Positions 1 to 9,574 of a stretch of 64,000 nucleotides of DNA are shown here, in pieces. The stretch comes from Trichobilharzia regenti. Lineage: Eukaryota; Platyhelminthes; Trematoda; Strigeidida; Schistosomatidae. The DNA lies in the NCBI GenBank assembly GCA_944472135.2, contig OX235267.1, positions 32,767,312 through 32,831,311 of the forward strand, given 5' to 3'. Below the pieces are notes generated by a model. The model saw only the letters and a program-made list of their open reading frames with translations. It did not search any database and had not been told where the DNA came from. The position numbers and the translations under genes are program-made. Each line of letters opens with the position of its first letter. Within the stretch, counting starts at the first letter, position 1.

Positions 1-542
1 CATATGAGAATCAAGGCTTTGAATTGATCATCTGTTAAGGACCTGAGTCGAAATCTCTCACATTCTCGGTTGACTGTGCCAACGTGAGTAAGAAAATCAT
101 CATTTTCATTCATTGTCAGCTTGAAGCAACGATAACGTATGCTGAATAATGAGGAGTCGTCTCCAAAATGTTCACGCAGCAGCCTTATTGTATCATCGAA
201 ACACTTGTCACGTGGTTTCTGGGGTAAAATTAGGTTGCAGTACCTCTCATATTCTGCGGGACCCAATTTACGTAACAACACCCGCACCTTCCAAGCATCG
301 TCTTGTGAGGCGGGATCAACTGTGAATAAATCCTCATATCGTTGATACCATGTGTCAAAAGTAACATTAGCATCTGAATTATAACTGAACTGTGAAATAC
401 TATTCACAATGCCGTCGACAGATGGTAACATGGTATGGTTCGGATTGCTTGAAGGTGAAGCTGGACCAGTCTGTTGGTTGACGAACATTTCCATTAATTT
501 CATTTGTCGTTCAAGTAGTAATTCCAATTTAGAAGGATCCAT
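1..542 (-). CDS. gag: gag of the tandem element, copy 1 (N-terminal part, cut by window edge)
   Basis: The same frame as the complete copies at 1167-2561 and 3186-4580. It starts at an ATG just downstream of the primer-binding site and is cut by the window start, so only about the first 180 residues are visible: the capsid-like N-terminal region that includes the DTWYQRYEDLF stretch. The zinc knuckles and protease motif would lie to the left of the window. Confidence 0.8.
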   Translation of the reverse strand, partial: MDPSKLELLLERQMKLMEMFVNQQTGPASPSSNPNHTMLPSVDGIVNSISQFSYNSDANVTFDTWYQRYEDLFTVDPASQDDAWKVRVLLRKLGPAEYERYCNLILPQKPRDKCFDDTIRLLREHFGDDSSLFSIRYRCFKLTMNENDDFLTHVGTVNRECERFRLRSLTDDQFKALILI

Positions 543-543
543 A

Positions 544-559
544 GTTTTCCCCGTCGCCA
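544..559 (-). other. Primer-binding site of the gypsy-like element (copies also at 2563-2578 and 4582-4597)
   Basis: On the minus strand the 16 bases TGGCGACGGGGAAAAC follow the LTR end (..CATAACA) after about six bases and begin with TGG, as expected for pairing with the CCA end of a tRNA primer. The gag ATG follows within two bases. The same 16-mer occurs on the plus strand at 12747-12762 after another LTR. The primer tRNA was not identified. Confidence 0.65.
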
Positions 560-565
560 AATTAT

Positions 566-1031
566 TGTTATGTACTGGTCGAGAATTTAATAGTCCTGAC
601 TCAAGAAAGACGGAAATCAGAAGACCACTAGGTTTGCGATGATACTTCTATTTTCCAAACACAAGGAGAATGCAGAAGTGGTATCACACCAAAGTCACAC
701 AAGATTGTGAGAGCGAAATATATATGAATGTCCAGACAAGTGTGTGAACAAATCAATAGACAGTCTTAACATGAATGGGTAATTATAATGGAGTGTCGAT
801 CCATATATACATAGCAAAATATAGCAGACATGTCAACAACCACACATATGATATGGATATATGTCACCAAGCAACGGACTGTCAACAAACACTCATATTA
901 TATATAATATAAGGGGAATATACATTGTTAAAGGAGACAGGTTCATCAAAGTGAAATGGTCACAGACTAAGCGAGCAATAGAAAGAGAGATTACCATATA
1001 TATATATATATATATATGTGGATACATATCA
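566..1031 (-). repeat. LTR 1 of the tandem array
   Basis: About 466 bp with TG...CA ends (minus strand TGATATGTAT ... GTACATAACA), bounded on one side by the primer-binding site and on the other by a polypurine tract at 1032-1042. A TA microsatellite of about 20 bp lies near its 5' end (about 996-1018). It serves both as 3' LTR of copy 2 and as 5' LTR of copy 1. Confidence 0.8.
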
Positions 1032-1042
1032 CCTCCCCTTTT
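1032..1042 (-). other. Polypurine tract (second copy at 3051-3061)
   Basis: Minus strand AAAAGGGGAGG directly abuts the LTR start TGATATG. The same tract precedes the LTR of the integrase-bearing gypsy fragment near 13062-13072. This is the usual plus-strand primer of LTR retroelements. Confidence 0.75.
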
Positions 1043-1166
1043 GAGAAGATTGATGATTAGTATGATGTTTACCTGGGGGTTTATCTGGAACCTTTGAGCT
1101 TGTTGTTGACGTCTGTCGTTTCGTCTGCCTGTTGGGTTTGTGGCTTCGGCTTCGTCCGGAATCGTC

Positions 1167-2561
1167 TTACAATTTATGCTTCTTGACTGCATTGCATAGC
1201 GAATTTAGTGGGACATCAGCCAGATGCAAACGATCGAACCAATCAAGTCCCAAAAGATTTAAATCATTCTTGGTGACGTAGCAAATTCCTGTGAATTTGG
1301 TATTGTGGAAGGAAACAGAACATTTGAGTTCACCAATTAGTTTGAGCCGCCCACCACAGGCGCTGAGAAGAGTCCGGGAAGTATTTCCGATTGGTGGTCT
1401 GCCAATATTATTCCAAAGTTTCTCTGATATAACAGTAATATCAGAGGCGGTATCTAGCTGAAGACGTGCATCATGACCATTCATCTGAAGGTCAATATAT
1501 TTCCGCATACCTGGTGTTGTGACTTGACAGATTGCGAGTAGACTCAATGATCTTTTTGGAGATTTAGGACCAACAGTTTTTCGAGCTTTCGCTAGATTAT
1601 GATATCTGAGTTGGCGTGGCTGACAAAAACCATTTTTATGGCCGATGATTTTGCACTTGCTGCAACGATGATTTTTGTATGGACAAGACTTTACAAAGTG
1701 CCACGCACCACAATGCCAGCATGGTGATGGTGGGGTCTTCTTTGGGGTATTTTGTGAAGTTGGACGAGTATGTGTAGATTTACGCGGAACCTTAGGAGAA
1801 GGTGGGTCAGGACTTGATGATGAGAGATTTTTGCTCTTTCGTAATGCATGAATAGCAGAGCTTCTCGAAGGTGTTGATTCGACCAGGTGTGTGTCTTTCT
1901 GTAAATTAATCAGCCGTTGATATTCATCAGCTATGTCATGTAGAGTTAACTTAGGATTTTGTTCTAGCTGATTGAGCAGTCGAGTTCGGATATCTGTGAA
2001 ACGAGGAGATTGAAGACTGCATATGAGAATCAAGGCTTTGAATTGATCATCTGTTAAGGACCTGAGTCGAAATCTCTCACATTCTCGGTTGACTGTGCCA
2101 ACGTGAGTAAGAAAATCATCATTTTCATTCATTGTCAGCTTGAAGCAACGATAACGTATGCTGAATAATGAGGAGTCGTCTCCAAAATGTTCACGCAGCA
2201 GCCTTATTGTATCATCGAAACACTTGTCACGTGGTTTCTGGGGTAAAATTAGGTTGCAGTACCTCTCATATTCTGCGGGACCCAATTTACGTAACAACAC
2301 CCGCACCTTCCAAGCATCGTCTTGTGAGGCGGGATCAACTGTGAATAAATCCTCATATCGTTGATACCATGTGTCAAAAGTAACATTAGCATCTGAATTA
2401 TAACTGAACTGTGAAATACTATTCACAATGCCGTCGACAGATGGTAACATGGTATGGTTCGGATTGCTTGAAGGTGAAGCTGGACCAGTCTGTTGGTTGA
2501 CGAACATTTCCATTAATTTCATTTGTCGTTCAAGTAGTAATTCCAATTTAGAAGGATCCAT
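1167..2561 (-). CDS. gag: Gag-protease polyprotein of a Mag-like Ty3/gypsy element, copy 2 (complete)
   Basis: 464 residues from the ATG at 2561 (first residues MDPSKLELLLE); the frame is open a little further upstream but without an ATG. The N-terminal two thirds is capsid-like. Residues about 281-313 hold two zinc knuckles, CX2CX3HX4C then CX2CX4HX4C, a spacing known from Mag/K02A2.6-type gypsy Gag proteins. Residues 369-379 read LDTASDITVIS, the aspartic-protease active-site motif (D370) in its DTA form. The frame stops soon after the protease, where pol would normally follow. It should package element RNA and perhaps process Gag, but reverse transcription and integration would need another element, such as one related to the integrase fragment at 13071-14690. 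Confidence 0.85.
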   Translation of the reverse strand: MDPSKLELLLERQMKLMEMFVNQQTGPASPSSNPNHTMLPSVDGIVNSISQFSYNSDANVTFDTWYQRYEDLFTVDPASQDDAWKVRVLLRKLGPAEYERYCNLILPQKPRDKCFDDTIRLLREHFGDDSSLFSIRYRCFKLTMNENDDFLTHVGTVNRECERFRLRSLTDDQFKALILICSLQSPRFTDIRTRLLNQLEQNPKLTLHDIADEYQRLINLQKDTHLVESTPSRSSAIHALRKSKNLSSSSPDPPSPKVPRKSTHTRPTSQNTPKKTPPSPCWHCGAWHFVKSCPYKNHRCSKCKIIGHKNGFCQPRQLRYHNLAKARKTVGPKSPKRSLSLLAICQVTTPGMRKYIDLQMNGHDARLQLDTASDITVISEKLWNNIGRPPIGNTSRTLLSACGGRLKLIGELKCSVSFHNTKFTGICYVTKNDLNLLGLDWFDRLHLADVPLNSLCNAVKKHKL

Positions 2562-2584
2562 AGTTTTCCCCGTCGCCAAATTAT

Positions 2585-3050
2585 TGTTATGTACTGGTCG
2601 AGAATTTAATAGTCCTGACTCAAGAAAGACGGAAATCAGAAGACCACTAGGTTTGCGATGATACTTCTATTTTCCAAACACAAGGAGAATGCAGAAGTGG
2701 TATCACACCAAAGTCACACAAGATTGTGAGAGCGAAATATATATGAATGTCCAGACAAGTGTGTGAACAAATCAATAGACAGTCTTAACATGAATGGGTA
2801 ATTATAATGGAGTGTCGATCCATATATACATAGCAAAATATAGCAGACATGTCAACAACCACACATATGATATGGATATATGTCACCAAGCAACGGACTG
2901 TCAACAAACACTCATATTATATATAATATAAGGGGAATATACATTGTTAAAGGAGACAGGTTCATCAAAGTGAAATGGTCACAGACTAAGCGAGCAATAG
3001 AAAGAGAGATTACCATATATATATATATATATATATGTGGATACATATCA
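2585..3050 (-). repeat. LTR 2 of the tandem array
   Basis: The same 466-bp LTR as 566-1031, offset by 2019 bp. It sits between gag copy 3 (upstream on the minus strand) and gag copy 2, so one LTR serves both units. Confidence 0.8.
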
Positions 3051-3185
3051 CCTCCCCTTTTGAGAAGATTGATGATTAGTATGATGTTTACCTGGGGGTT
3101 TATCTGGAACCTTTGAGCTTGTTGTTGACGTCTGTCGTTTCGTCTGCCTGTTGGGTTTGTGGCTTCGGCTTCGTCCGGAATCGTC

Positions 3186-4580
3186 TTACAATTTATGCTT
3201 CTTGACTGCATTGCATAGCGAATTTAGTGGGACATCAGCCAGATGCAAACGATCGAACCAATCAAGTCCCAAAAGATTTAAATCATTCTTGGTGACGTAG
3301 CAAATTCCTGTGAATTTGGTATTGTGGAAGGAAACAGAACATTTGAGTTCACCAATTAGTTTGAGCCGCCCACCACAGGCGCTGAGAAGAGTCCGGGAAG
3401 TATTTCCGATTGGTGGTCTGCCAATATTATTCCAAAGTTTCTCTGATATAACAGTAATATCAGAGGCGGTATCTAGCTGAAGACGTGCATCATGACCATT
3501 CATCTGAAGGTCAATATATTTCCGCATACCTGGTGTTGTGACTTGACAGATTGCGAGTAGACTCAATGATCTTTTTGGAGATTTAGGACCAACAGTTTTT
3601 CGAGCTTTCGCTAGATTATGATATCTGAGTTGGCGTGGCTGACAAAAACCATTTTTATGGCCGATGATTTTGCACTTGCTGCAACGATGATTTTTGTATG
3701 GACAAGACTTTACAAAGTGCCACGCACCACAATGCCAGCATGGTGATGGTGGGGTCTTCTTTGGGGTATTTTGTGAAGTTGGACGAGTATGTGTAGATTT
3801 ACGCGGAACCTTAGGAGAAGGTGGGTCAGGACTTGATGATGAGAGATTTTTGCTCTTTCGTAATGCATGAATAGCAGAGCTTCTCGAAGGTGTTGATTCG
3901 ACCAGGTGTGTGTCTTTCTGTAAATTAATCAGCCGTTGATATTCATCAGCTATGTCATGTAGAGTTAACTTAGGATTTTGTTCTAGCTGATTGAGCAGTC
4001 GAGTTCGGATATCTGTGAAACGAGGAGATTGAAGACTGCATATGAGAATCAAGGCTTTGAATTGATCATCTGTTAAGGACCTGAGTCGAAATCTCTCACA
4101 TTCTCGGTTGACTGTGCCAACGTGAGTAAGAAAATCATCATTTTCATTCATTGTCAGCTTGAAGCAACGATAACGTATGCTGAATAATGAGGAGTCGTCT
4201 CCAAAATGTTCACGCAGCAGCCTTATTGTATCATCGAAACACTTGTCACGTGGTTTCTGGGGTAAAATTAGGTTGCAGTACCTCTCATATTCTGCGGGAC
4301 CCAATTTACGTAACAACACCCGCACCTTCCAAGCATCGTCTTGTGAGGCGGGATCAACTGTGAATAAATCCTCATATCGTTGATACCATGTGTCAAAAGT
4401 AACATTAGCATCTGAATTATAACTGAACTGTGAAATACTATTCACAATGCCGTCGACAGATGGTAACATGGTATGGTTCGGATTGCTTGAAGGTGAAGCT
4501 GGACCAGTCTGTTGGTTGACGAACATTTCCATTAATTTCATTTGTCGTTCAAGTAGTAATTCCAATTTAGAAGGATCCAT
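3186..4580 (-). CDS. gag: Gag-protease polyprotein, copy 3 (complete)
   Basis: The translation is identical to the copy at 1167-2561: same start beside the primer-binding site, double zinc knuckle, LDTAS protease motif and stop. This is the 5'-most gag of the array on the minus strand, directly downstream of the truncated LTR at 4604-5071. Complete identity between copies means either very recent duplication, ongoing gene conversion, or assembly duplication. Confidence 0.85.
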   Translation of the reverse strand: MDPSKLELLLERQMKLMEMFVNQQTGPASPSSNPNHTMLPSVDGIVNSISQFSYNSDANVTFDTWYQRYEDLFTVDPASQDDAWKVRVLLRKLGPAEYERYCNLILPQKPRDKCFDDTIRLLREHFGDDSSLFSIRYRCFKLTMNENDDFLTHVGTVNRECERFRLRSLTDDQFKALILICSLQSPRFTDIRTRLLNQLEQNPKLTLHDIADEYQRLINLQKDTHLVESTPSRSSAIHALRKSKNLSSSSPDPPSPKVPRKSTHTRPTSQNTPKKTPPSPCWHCGAWHFVKSCPYKNHRCSKCKIIGHKNGFCQPRQLRYHNLAKARKTVGPKSPKRSLSLLAICQVTTPGMRKYIDLQMNGHDARLQLDTASDITVISEKLWNNIGRPPIGNTSRTLLSACGGRLKLIGELKCSVSFHNTKFTGICYVTKNDLNLLGLDWFDRLHLADVPLNSLCNAVKKHKL

Positions 4581-4603
4581 AGTTTTCCCCGTCGCCAAAT
4601 TAT

Positions 4604-5031
4604 TGTTATGTACTGGTCGAGAATTTAATAGTCCTGACTCAAGAAAGACGGAAATCAGAAGACCACTAGGTTTGCGATGATACTTCTATTTTCCAAACAC
4701 AAGGAGAATGCAGAAGTGGTATCACACCAAAGTCACACAAGATTGTGAGAGCGAAATATATATGAATGTCCAGACAAGTGTGTGAACAAATCAATAGACA
4801 GTCTTAACATGAATGGGTAATTATAATGGAGTGTCGATCCATATATACATAGCAAAATATAGCAGACATGTCAACAACCACACATATGATATGGATATAT
4901 GTCACCAAGCAACGGACTGTCAACAAACACTCATATTATATATAATATAAGGGGAATATACATTGTTAAAGGAGACAGGTTCATCAAAGTGAAATGGTCA
5001 CAGACTAAGCGAGCAATAGAAAGAGAGATTA

Positions 5032-5071
<40 letters not shown>
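4604..5071 (-). repeat. LTR 3 of the array, broken inside its TA microsatellite
   Basis: Matches the other LTRs up to the TA run, which is longer here (about 5034-5071), and then continues directly into unrelated LINE-C sequence. The terminal 13-15 bases (minus strand TGATATGTATCCACA) are missing, so the array has no normal outer LTR end or target duplication on this side. Confidence 0.75.
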
Positions 5072-5074
<3 letters not shown>

Positions 5075-5990
5075 TATGGAGCGAAGACAACTGGTAATGA
5101 AGGCCTGTAGTTTGTTTGAGGTGCTCTTTATTACGCGCTGGCCAAGTCTCTGATCCGCATAGTAAGTAGCACTGACTTCACATTGAAGTTGAAAATCCGG
5201 ATCTTATTTTCATTTTCATGCTGAGTTTAGTTCACCTCCTCCACACAAACTTGAGAGTAATGAAAGCTTGTTTTGCTTTTTCGATTCTGGCTTTGATATC
5301 CTTGTCATTTCCGCCTTTACTTGGAACGACGCTTCCCAGATAGGTAGATAAAGGAGGTTGTTTCTTTCAGGTTCCTCCTATTTATGCTGGCTGATTGTTG
5401 TCTGTTGTTGTTGTTACTGCTATTGATGCTTCTACTATCGCCAACTTGTTGCTTTTCACTTGCATATCTTCCAGTTTGTGGGAAATCAGACATATATCAT
5501 CGCTGGCGAAGTCCAGATCCTCCAAGTTTTTTGTGTGAGTCCATTTTATTCCTGTTTCCTCGTTGCCCGCTTTCTGTCACATTATCCAACCTACTGCAAT
5601 CAGGAAAATCATTGGAGATAGTAGGCGGCAGTCTTGTCTTACTCTCCCGTCTTTACTTCAAAGGCTTCCGTAAGTTTCCCGTTGTGGATTACTTGGCATG
5701 CATTGTCGGCGGCACCCCTTAGTAGCAAAGTAGTTTCCAAATCACCTCTTGATCGATGCTGTTGCTGTTGGTTCTACTCGAGTGCTGGCCTGCATTACGC
5801 CTGCTGTCATTCGATGGCCTTCCCTGTGGATGCCAATCCATCTCTATTTTCTACACATTTGTTAAGCCACAGGTTCTTGGTTAGTTTGTTCCCAGAGTTT
5901 CTTCTGGCTACTTATTTCCACCCAACCAGTCTGATGTCCCATATGCAGCCAGTGAAGGCGGCTGTTGATCAAACTCTGCAGTAGTAGCCC
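5075..5990 (-). pseudogene. LINE-C (RTE-like) reverse-transcriptase C-terminal fragment
   Basis: Closely similar, in the same orientation, to 27600-28300, and in reverse to 55280-55965. Minus-strand translation in broken frames includes a [17 protein letters not shown] stretch, a diverged form of the F/YADD catalytic motif, and downstream the [13 protein letters not shown] region typical of the segment after the RT fingers-palm. There are several frameshifts and stops. It is joined directly to the TA run of the gypsy array. Confidence 0.65.
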
Positions 5991-6330
5991 CTTAAATATA
6001 CTTTTCGTGTCGTGAGCGCCAAGTTTCTGACTCATATAGAAGCACTGACTTGATATGGGTGTTGGAAATTCGAATTTTGTTCATTATGCTTGCTGAGTGA
6101 AACAGAAGATTTGAAGGCCGATTTCAGGTTGATGAAGGCCTATCTTTTCCTTTCTGATTTTGGCTTTGTCCTCTTCATCTGTTCCCCCGTGTGGTTGAAA
6201 CGATGCTTCCTAGCTAGATAAGTGAAGGAAGTAACTTCTTTCAAATCGATTCCGTTGATATTGATTGATATGGTTTTTGCTGTTTTGGGTTGATTATCTC
6301 CATCCCCTCTGTTTAGAGGTCTTGCCTTTA
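5990..6330 (-). pseudogene. Second RTE-like RT C-terminal fragment
   Basis: The minus strand shows the same succession of motifs (ISINGIDLKEVTSFTYL, then a K/R-rich stretch) in broken frames but is clearly diverged from LINE-C at the base level. It is a separate, older insertion of a related family abutting the fragment at 5075-5990. Confidence 0.5.
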
Positions 6331-6379
6331 CAGCTGCTTCTACCGGTTTGTTACTTTTCTCCTGTAAGTGTTTTTTTGA

Positions 6380-6966
6380 TGTTTTTGATCATAGATGTCT
6401 ACGATCTCTTCCTCACGTTAGGTGGTTTAATAAGGTAAGTAATGTTGACGTTAGGCGTAGAGTGTTGGGCAAAGAGGGAAAATCAATCGACGGGGCTATA
6501 AAGTTACATAGATTGAGATGGCTATGTCACGTGCTGCGAATGCCTAACCACCGCCCCCCCCAACGGGCATTTCTAGCTGATATAGGTGCAGGTTGGAAAA
6601 GAGCCAGTGGTGGCCAAACAAAAACATGGCCTCATCAATCCATGAAATCCTTGACAGTTAAACTGAGTCAGGTAGGGAGATGCAGACTTCCGGGTTGGGG
6701 CCCTCGGGACTCTAGGAATCAATGGCTGGAGACAATAGGTGACATGGCTCAAAATCGTTGTCAATGGCCAGCGCAGATGTATTCAGTCTCTGTAATCTTT
6801 CATATTCCTTTCTACCATTACCCATTCTGTTTCACTCTTATACTTGTCAAACTCTATTAATTCTCTCCACTCATCTTCTTGTCTACCTTTGTGTGGTATT
6901 TGGAACGTGGCAACTCGAACTGGTGCACTTCGGTGTCAATTTCTATGTTGAATCCAGACAGAGACA
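6380..6966 (+). pseudogene. LINE-A (RTE-like) 3' end, 5'-truncated
   Basis: Matches the C-terminal part of the LINE-A reverse transcriptase (compare 32380-32945): [53 protein letters not shown]. The frame is largely open from 6348 to 6860. The 3' untranslated part ends in TTGAATCCAGACAGAGACAG, the GACA-type tail seen in other LINE-A copies. Dead on arrival: no EN or catalytic RT residues. Confidence 0.75.
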
Positions 6967-6984
6967 GTAATATCTGTCTATAAC

Positions 6985-7235
6985 TAGCACCTAACATACT
7001 CTGTCAGCGGTTAGATAACAGAATAGTTCGCTAACCAAGCACGTAGTTCGGGTTCGATTCCCAACCGACGCACTCCCAAACTTCATTTAGCCGTCAGCAG
7101 GTCCAGTAAATGGGGAGCTTCAGCATGAGGCTGCTAACTCTATCCAGGAAATAACATAACTTTGAGGCTGTGTGTTCTCAGAACGCAGAGGAATGGGGGA
7201 AAACATACAACACACTCACTCTATGAAGTAGGGTG
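6985..7235 (+). repeat. SINE2, degenerate (tRNA-derived)
   Basis: A B-box-like GGGTTCGATTCCC at about 7050 is followed by the same body as 19758-19996 (..GACGCACTCCC.., GGCATGAGGCTGCTAAC). The A-box region is worn. Probably transcribed by RNA polymerase III when young; inactive now. Confidence 0.5.
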
Positions 7236-7514
7236 TTTGTGTTCTGCAGTCTGTCAAACCACACTGTTTTAGGTTAATGCATATTAAGGGAAAATATCAC
7301 TATCCGCTAGATAAACACTGTCTCGTTCTCACTACTTCACCTTTTCAGGTGGCCTTTCCACAGTCATCTTTACATTTGAATCAATACAGCACCTTCTTTC
7401 GAGTTAGCTAAATAGCTGTTTGAAAAAAAATAGAATTTTTTTGATAAGATTATTGATAGGGTTATTTTCCTATTGATTGGTCACTAGTGAATAACCGGTC
7501 AATGTATCCAATAC

Positions 7515-7735
7515 AGTCCTACAGCCTGAATAGCTTAGTGGTAGTGTCTCCTACTGAAACGTTGAGTGACGCCTGTGTGCTAATCTCAGAGGGGACTTGA
7601 GTGTTCCTTCATGGTTGTAGAGATACGCCTTGTTGACAAGTGCCAGCAGGCACGACACCGAGTTCTCAGCAGAGCTTCTTACCGATTGGCTCCAACTATC
7701 TGACACAAAGACTAATGCGTCATTGATTGTCACTT
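7515..7735 (+). repeat. SINE4 (Sm-alpha-like), degenerate, with decayed hammerhead core
   Basis: Starts with a tRNA-like A box (GCTTAGTGGTAGTGTCTCC) and corresponds along its length to the intact element at 63090-63312. The ribozyme region at about 7626-7662 reads TTGACAA, stem AAGTGCC/GGCAC, then GACA, in place of CTGATGA ... GAAA, so catalytic residues are lost. The B box is also eroded. Confidence 0.55.
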
Positions 7736-7999
7736 ACTGAGTCATATATGTGGCTTTTGAAGTTTCCAGCAGTGGATAACCTGATTCCCGGAGTGATACA
7801 ATGATCCGTTTCACCGTAACTTCTAAAACGATCTCTTTTTAGCTCTTTCACAAAAGTCATTCGCATCTTTGAAAGAAAAGAGTCGGAGGTAAGTTGTGCA
7901 ATTCCACTGTCATTGGGTTCATCAGCCCTATTCATTTTCATCACTTTCGTGTTCCGATGAATTTTATTTTAAATCTCCGAAAATACCCATTGAGTTATG

Positions 8000-8757
8000 A
8001 ACAAGATAAAAGACAAATTCAGCGAAGAAAATTTTCTTTATCGACGAAATCATCTTCAGAGGCTGTACAGTCGTATTTATACTTACAAAAAAAATACGGT
8101 GGTCTATTATTGAGTAATAGGGGGGTGGGGTGATATAATTACTCAGAAGTGGCTTTAGAAGTGAAAATTAAAAGTTGTAAATTACGTGGTACTCAACGGA
8201 ACAAAGATAGAAATTTGATAAGGTTATTAAGTGAGAAGAAAGGTATTTGAGTGTCAACTAAACAAGTGTGAAGAGGGTGTGAAATGTACAAAAGGGGCAT
8301 ATGAGAGTGATAATAGTGAATTAATTATTAAAGCAAAAGCAAATTACCGGGAACGACTAGTGAAGTGGTTATACCCATGGTAGAATAAGAGACTGGACAA
8401 ACGTTTTCTGTATACAGAGTTCAAGGTTGTATTGACGAATTGCCAGCCCCTTCGCCATACACAAAAGTCGAAACCTGACACCCTTTGTACTATTTGGCCT
8501 CACCTTGTAGATGATGTTGAAAGACGACTCTGGTGGAGCTACGTGACCTGAGTTCACCAAATGCTCGAGAATTGAGCTAGTAATTGTCTTGCATTGTCCT
8601 TTTTGCTTGCTAACCATGCCGGATAATGTTCAGAGATGCGTTTGGAAAGCGTGCGCTTTGTGTGGCCAATATAACTAGCTCCACACGAGCAGGTTAATTT
8701 ATAAACACACATTGAAGTGGCCCATCCAAAGCGCCAGTTTATCCTTCACATATCCAT
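8000..8757 (-). pseudogene. Penelope-like element, 3' end with GIY-YIG endonuclease domain
   Basis: Reading right to left, broken frames give a GIY-YIG-type stretch (YKLTCSCGASYIG) near 8690-8670 and then a C-terminal segment, open at 8369-8617, with ILEHLVNSGH..PPESSF. This parallels the Penelope element at 16260-17345 (SITEYLVNSGH..PLEKSF), so both belong to one family. GIY-YIG next to an RT is diagnostic of Penelope-like elements; the RT is not present here. About 300 nt past the stop lies the structured motif at 8020-8069. Confidence 0.65.
8020..8069 (-). other. Conserved about 50-nt structured motif at Penelope 3' end (copy 1)
   Basis: Minus strand: TGTACAGC ... GATGATTTCGTC ... GAAAATTTTC TTCGCTG. 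The outer ACAGC/GCTG can pair, an inner hairpin GATG/CGTC can form, and GAAAATTTTC is self-complementary. Recurs at 12247-12291, 17647-17699 and 61812-61860, and in diverged reverse form at 61031-61073. A TATAAATAC stretch lies just 5' of it here and at 17647. Confidence 0.55.
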
Positions 8758-8903
8758 TGATCATTTATCGGCTGTAGAAATTGATACGTAGCTCAGTAAT
8801 GAAGCAGGCTTTCCTCAGTGATCTGCTTAAGCGGTTCTTCAGGATCTCAGCTGTGGTATCAACCTTTATTTATTTTTATTTTGTTTGTTTTCTTGTCACC
8901 TAG

Positions 8904-9311
8904 GCAATATATGCAATGATTGGATCAGCTGTTGAATTTAACGACTCTGAAGCTACACCAGAAAGGCGAACAGAGAAAATTTTTCAACTGATGGATTTAG
9001 ACAGAGATGATCGTCTTTCATTGGATGAATTTATTAACGGTGTACAAAACGATAAATTGTTAATGCGTCTACTCACCTTGAATACACATCCATCGCATAA
9101 TCATCAACACCAACAGTCTTGTTGTCCTCCTGATTCGCTGATAAATGGGTCAAATGATAATAAAATATTATCAACAGTGAATACTTGTCATTATTCAACA
9201 GATGATGGTAATGATGTTCATGATCATGATCATTGTACAGACAGGTCAGTAGTAGTAACCAGTCAATCAGCTTGCAAACAAAATGTTATTTCTGATTCAA
9301 CAGAACCTTAA
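8904..9311 (+). CDS. Terminal exon of a neuronal calcium sensor (neurocalcin/hippocalcin/VILIP-like) gene
   Basis: A pyrimidine-rich tract and acceptor ..CACCTAG precede GCAATATATGCAATG. The exon encodes 135 residues beginning AIYAM. It aligns by eye with EF-hand 4 of the NCS/recoverin family: the pattern STPEKRTEKIF..MD..RDG.LSLEEFI of hippocalcin-type proteins is matched by ATPERRTEKIFQLMD and then the loop DLDRDDRLSLDE (exon residues 31-42), with acidic residues at loop positions 1, 3, 5 and 12, so calcium binding is likely. The family normally ends about 10-15 residues after this hand; here about 75 more follow, rich in His, Asp, Ser and Cys. Earlier exons (EF-hands 1-3, myristoylation site) were not found and presumably lie left of the window beyond the repeats. 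Whether the family member is NCS-1, hippocalcin or VILIP cannot be settled from one hand. Confidence 0.8.
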   Translation, partial: AIYAMIGSAVEFNDSEATPERRTEKIFQLMDLDRDDRLSLDEFINGVQNDKLLMRLLTLNTHPSHNHQHQQSCCPPDSLINGSNDNKILSTVNTCHYSTDDGNDVHDHDHCTDRSVVVTSQSACKQNVISDSTEP

Positions 9312-9574
9312 AAAAAAAGAAATTTCCTTCAACCGCTTTTTTTAGGATATAGAAGATTATTTGTGAGGGTAAGTAGCTACTGTGATAAGTTGGCGTTTTT
9401 GTTGTTGTTGTTGTACTGTATTGTGTTGTCGAACTGTTTTTTGATGAGTTTTCAGGCATTAGTGCATGATTGTTATGAAAAAACACACGTTCCGGTATCC
9501 ATCTAAAGTGGTACTTTATATCTAGTCAATTGGTAGATCCAATATATATATATCATAACATTGCTTCCAGTCTA

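Larger units (their letters stand above)
1..5071 (-). mobile_element. Tandem array of pol-less Ty3/gypsy (Mag-like) LTR-gag units, 2019-bp period
   Basis: Positions 1, 2020 and 4039 start the same sequence, so the period is exactly 2019 bp; the repeated open frames translate identically in every copy and I saw no base difference where I compared. On the minus strand each unit reads LTR, primer-binding site, gag with an aspartic-protease motif, a short tail, polypurine tract, next LTR. Reverse transcriptase, RNase H and integrase are absent: only about 124 bp separate the gag stop from the polypurine tract. Neighbouring units share one LTR between them, the pattern expected from LTR-LTR recombination or concatemer insertion. 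The array runs off the left edge and ends on the right inside a TA microsatellite within the last LTR. An assembly artefact is possible given the perfect identity. Confidence 0.88.

Noticed and set aside
1..5071. CRISPR-like or satellite array
   Set aside because: The repeat unit is 2 kb and contains LTRs and gag; there are no short spacers, and the organism is a eukaryote.
5384..5722. Plus-strand frames with Leu-rich N-termini (5384-5722, 27933-28313) as secreted proteins
   Set aside because: Both are antisense to LINE-C reverse-transcriptase remnants, and the Leu run comes from CAA/CAG repeats on the coding strand.
7020..7080. Apparent tRNA genes (TTCGA-type B boxes at about 7050, 13980-14130, 19400, 19810, 21420, 23640, 33245, 63240)
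   Set aside because: Each is embedded in a repeated element with a common body and tail, and the cloverleaf is not complete; they are tRNA-derived SINE heads, not tRNA genes.
9286..9486. Minus-strand reading frame over the NCS exon 3' end
   Set aside because: It is an antisense shadow of the exon and its A-rich 3' UTR and has no family resemblance.
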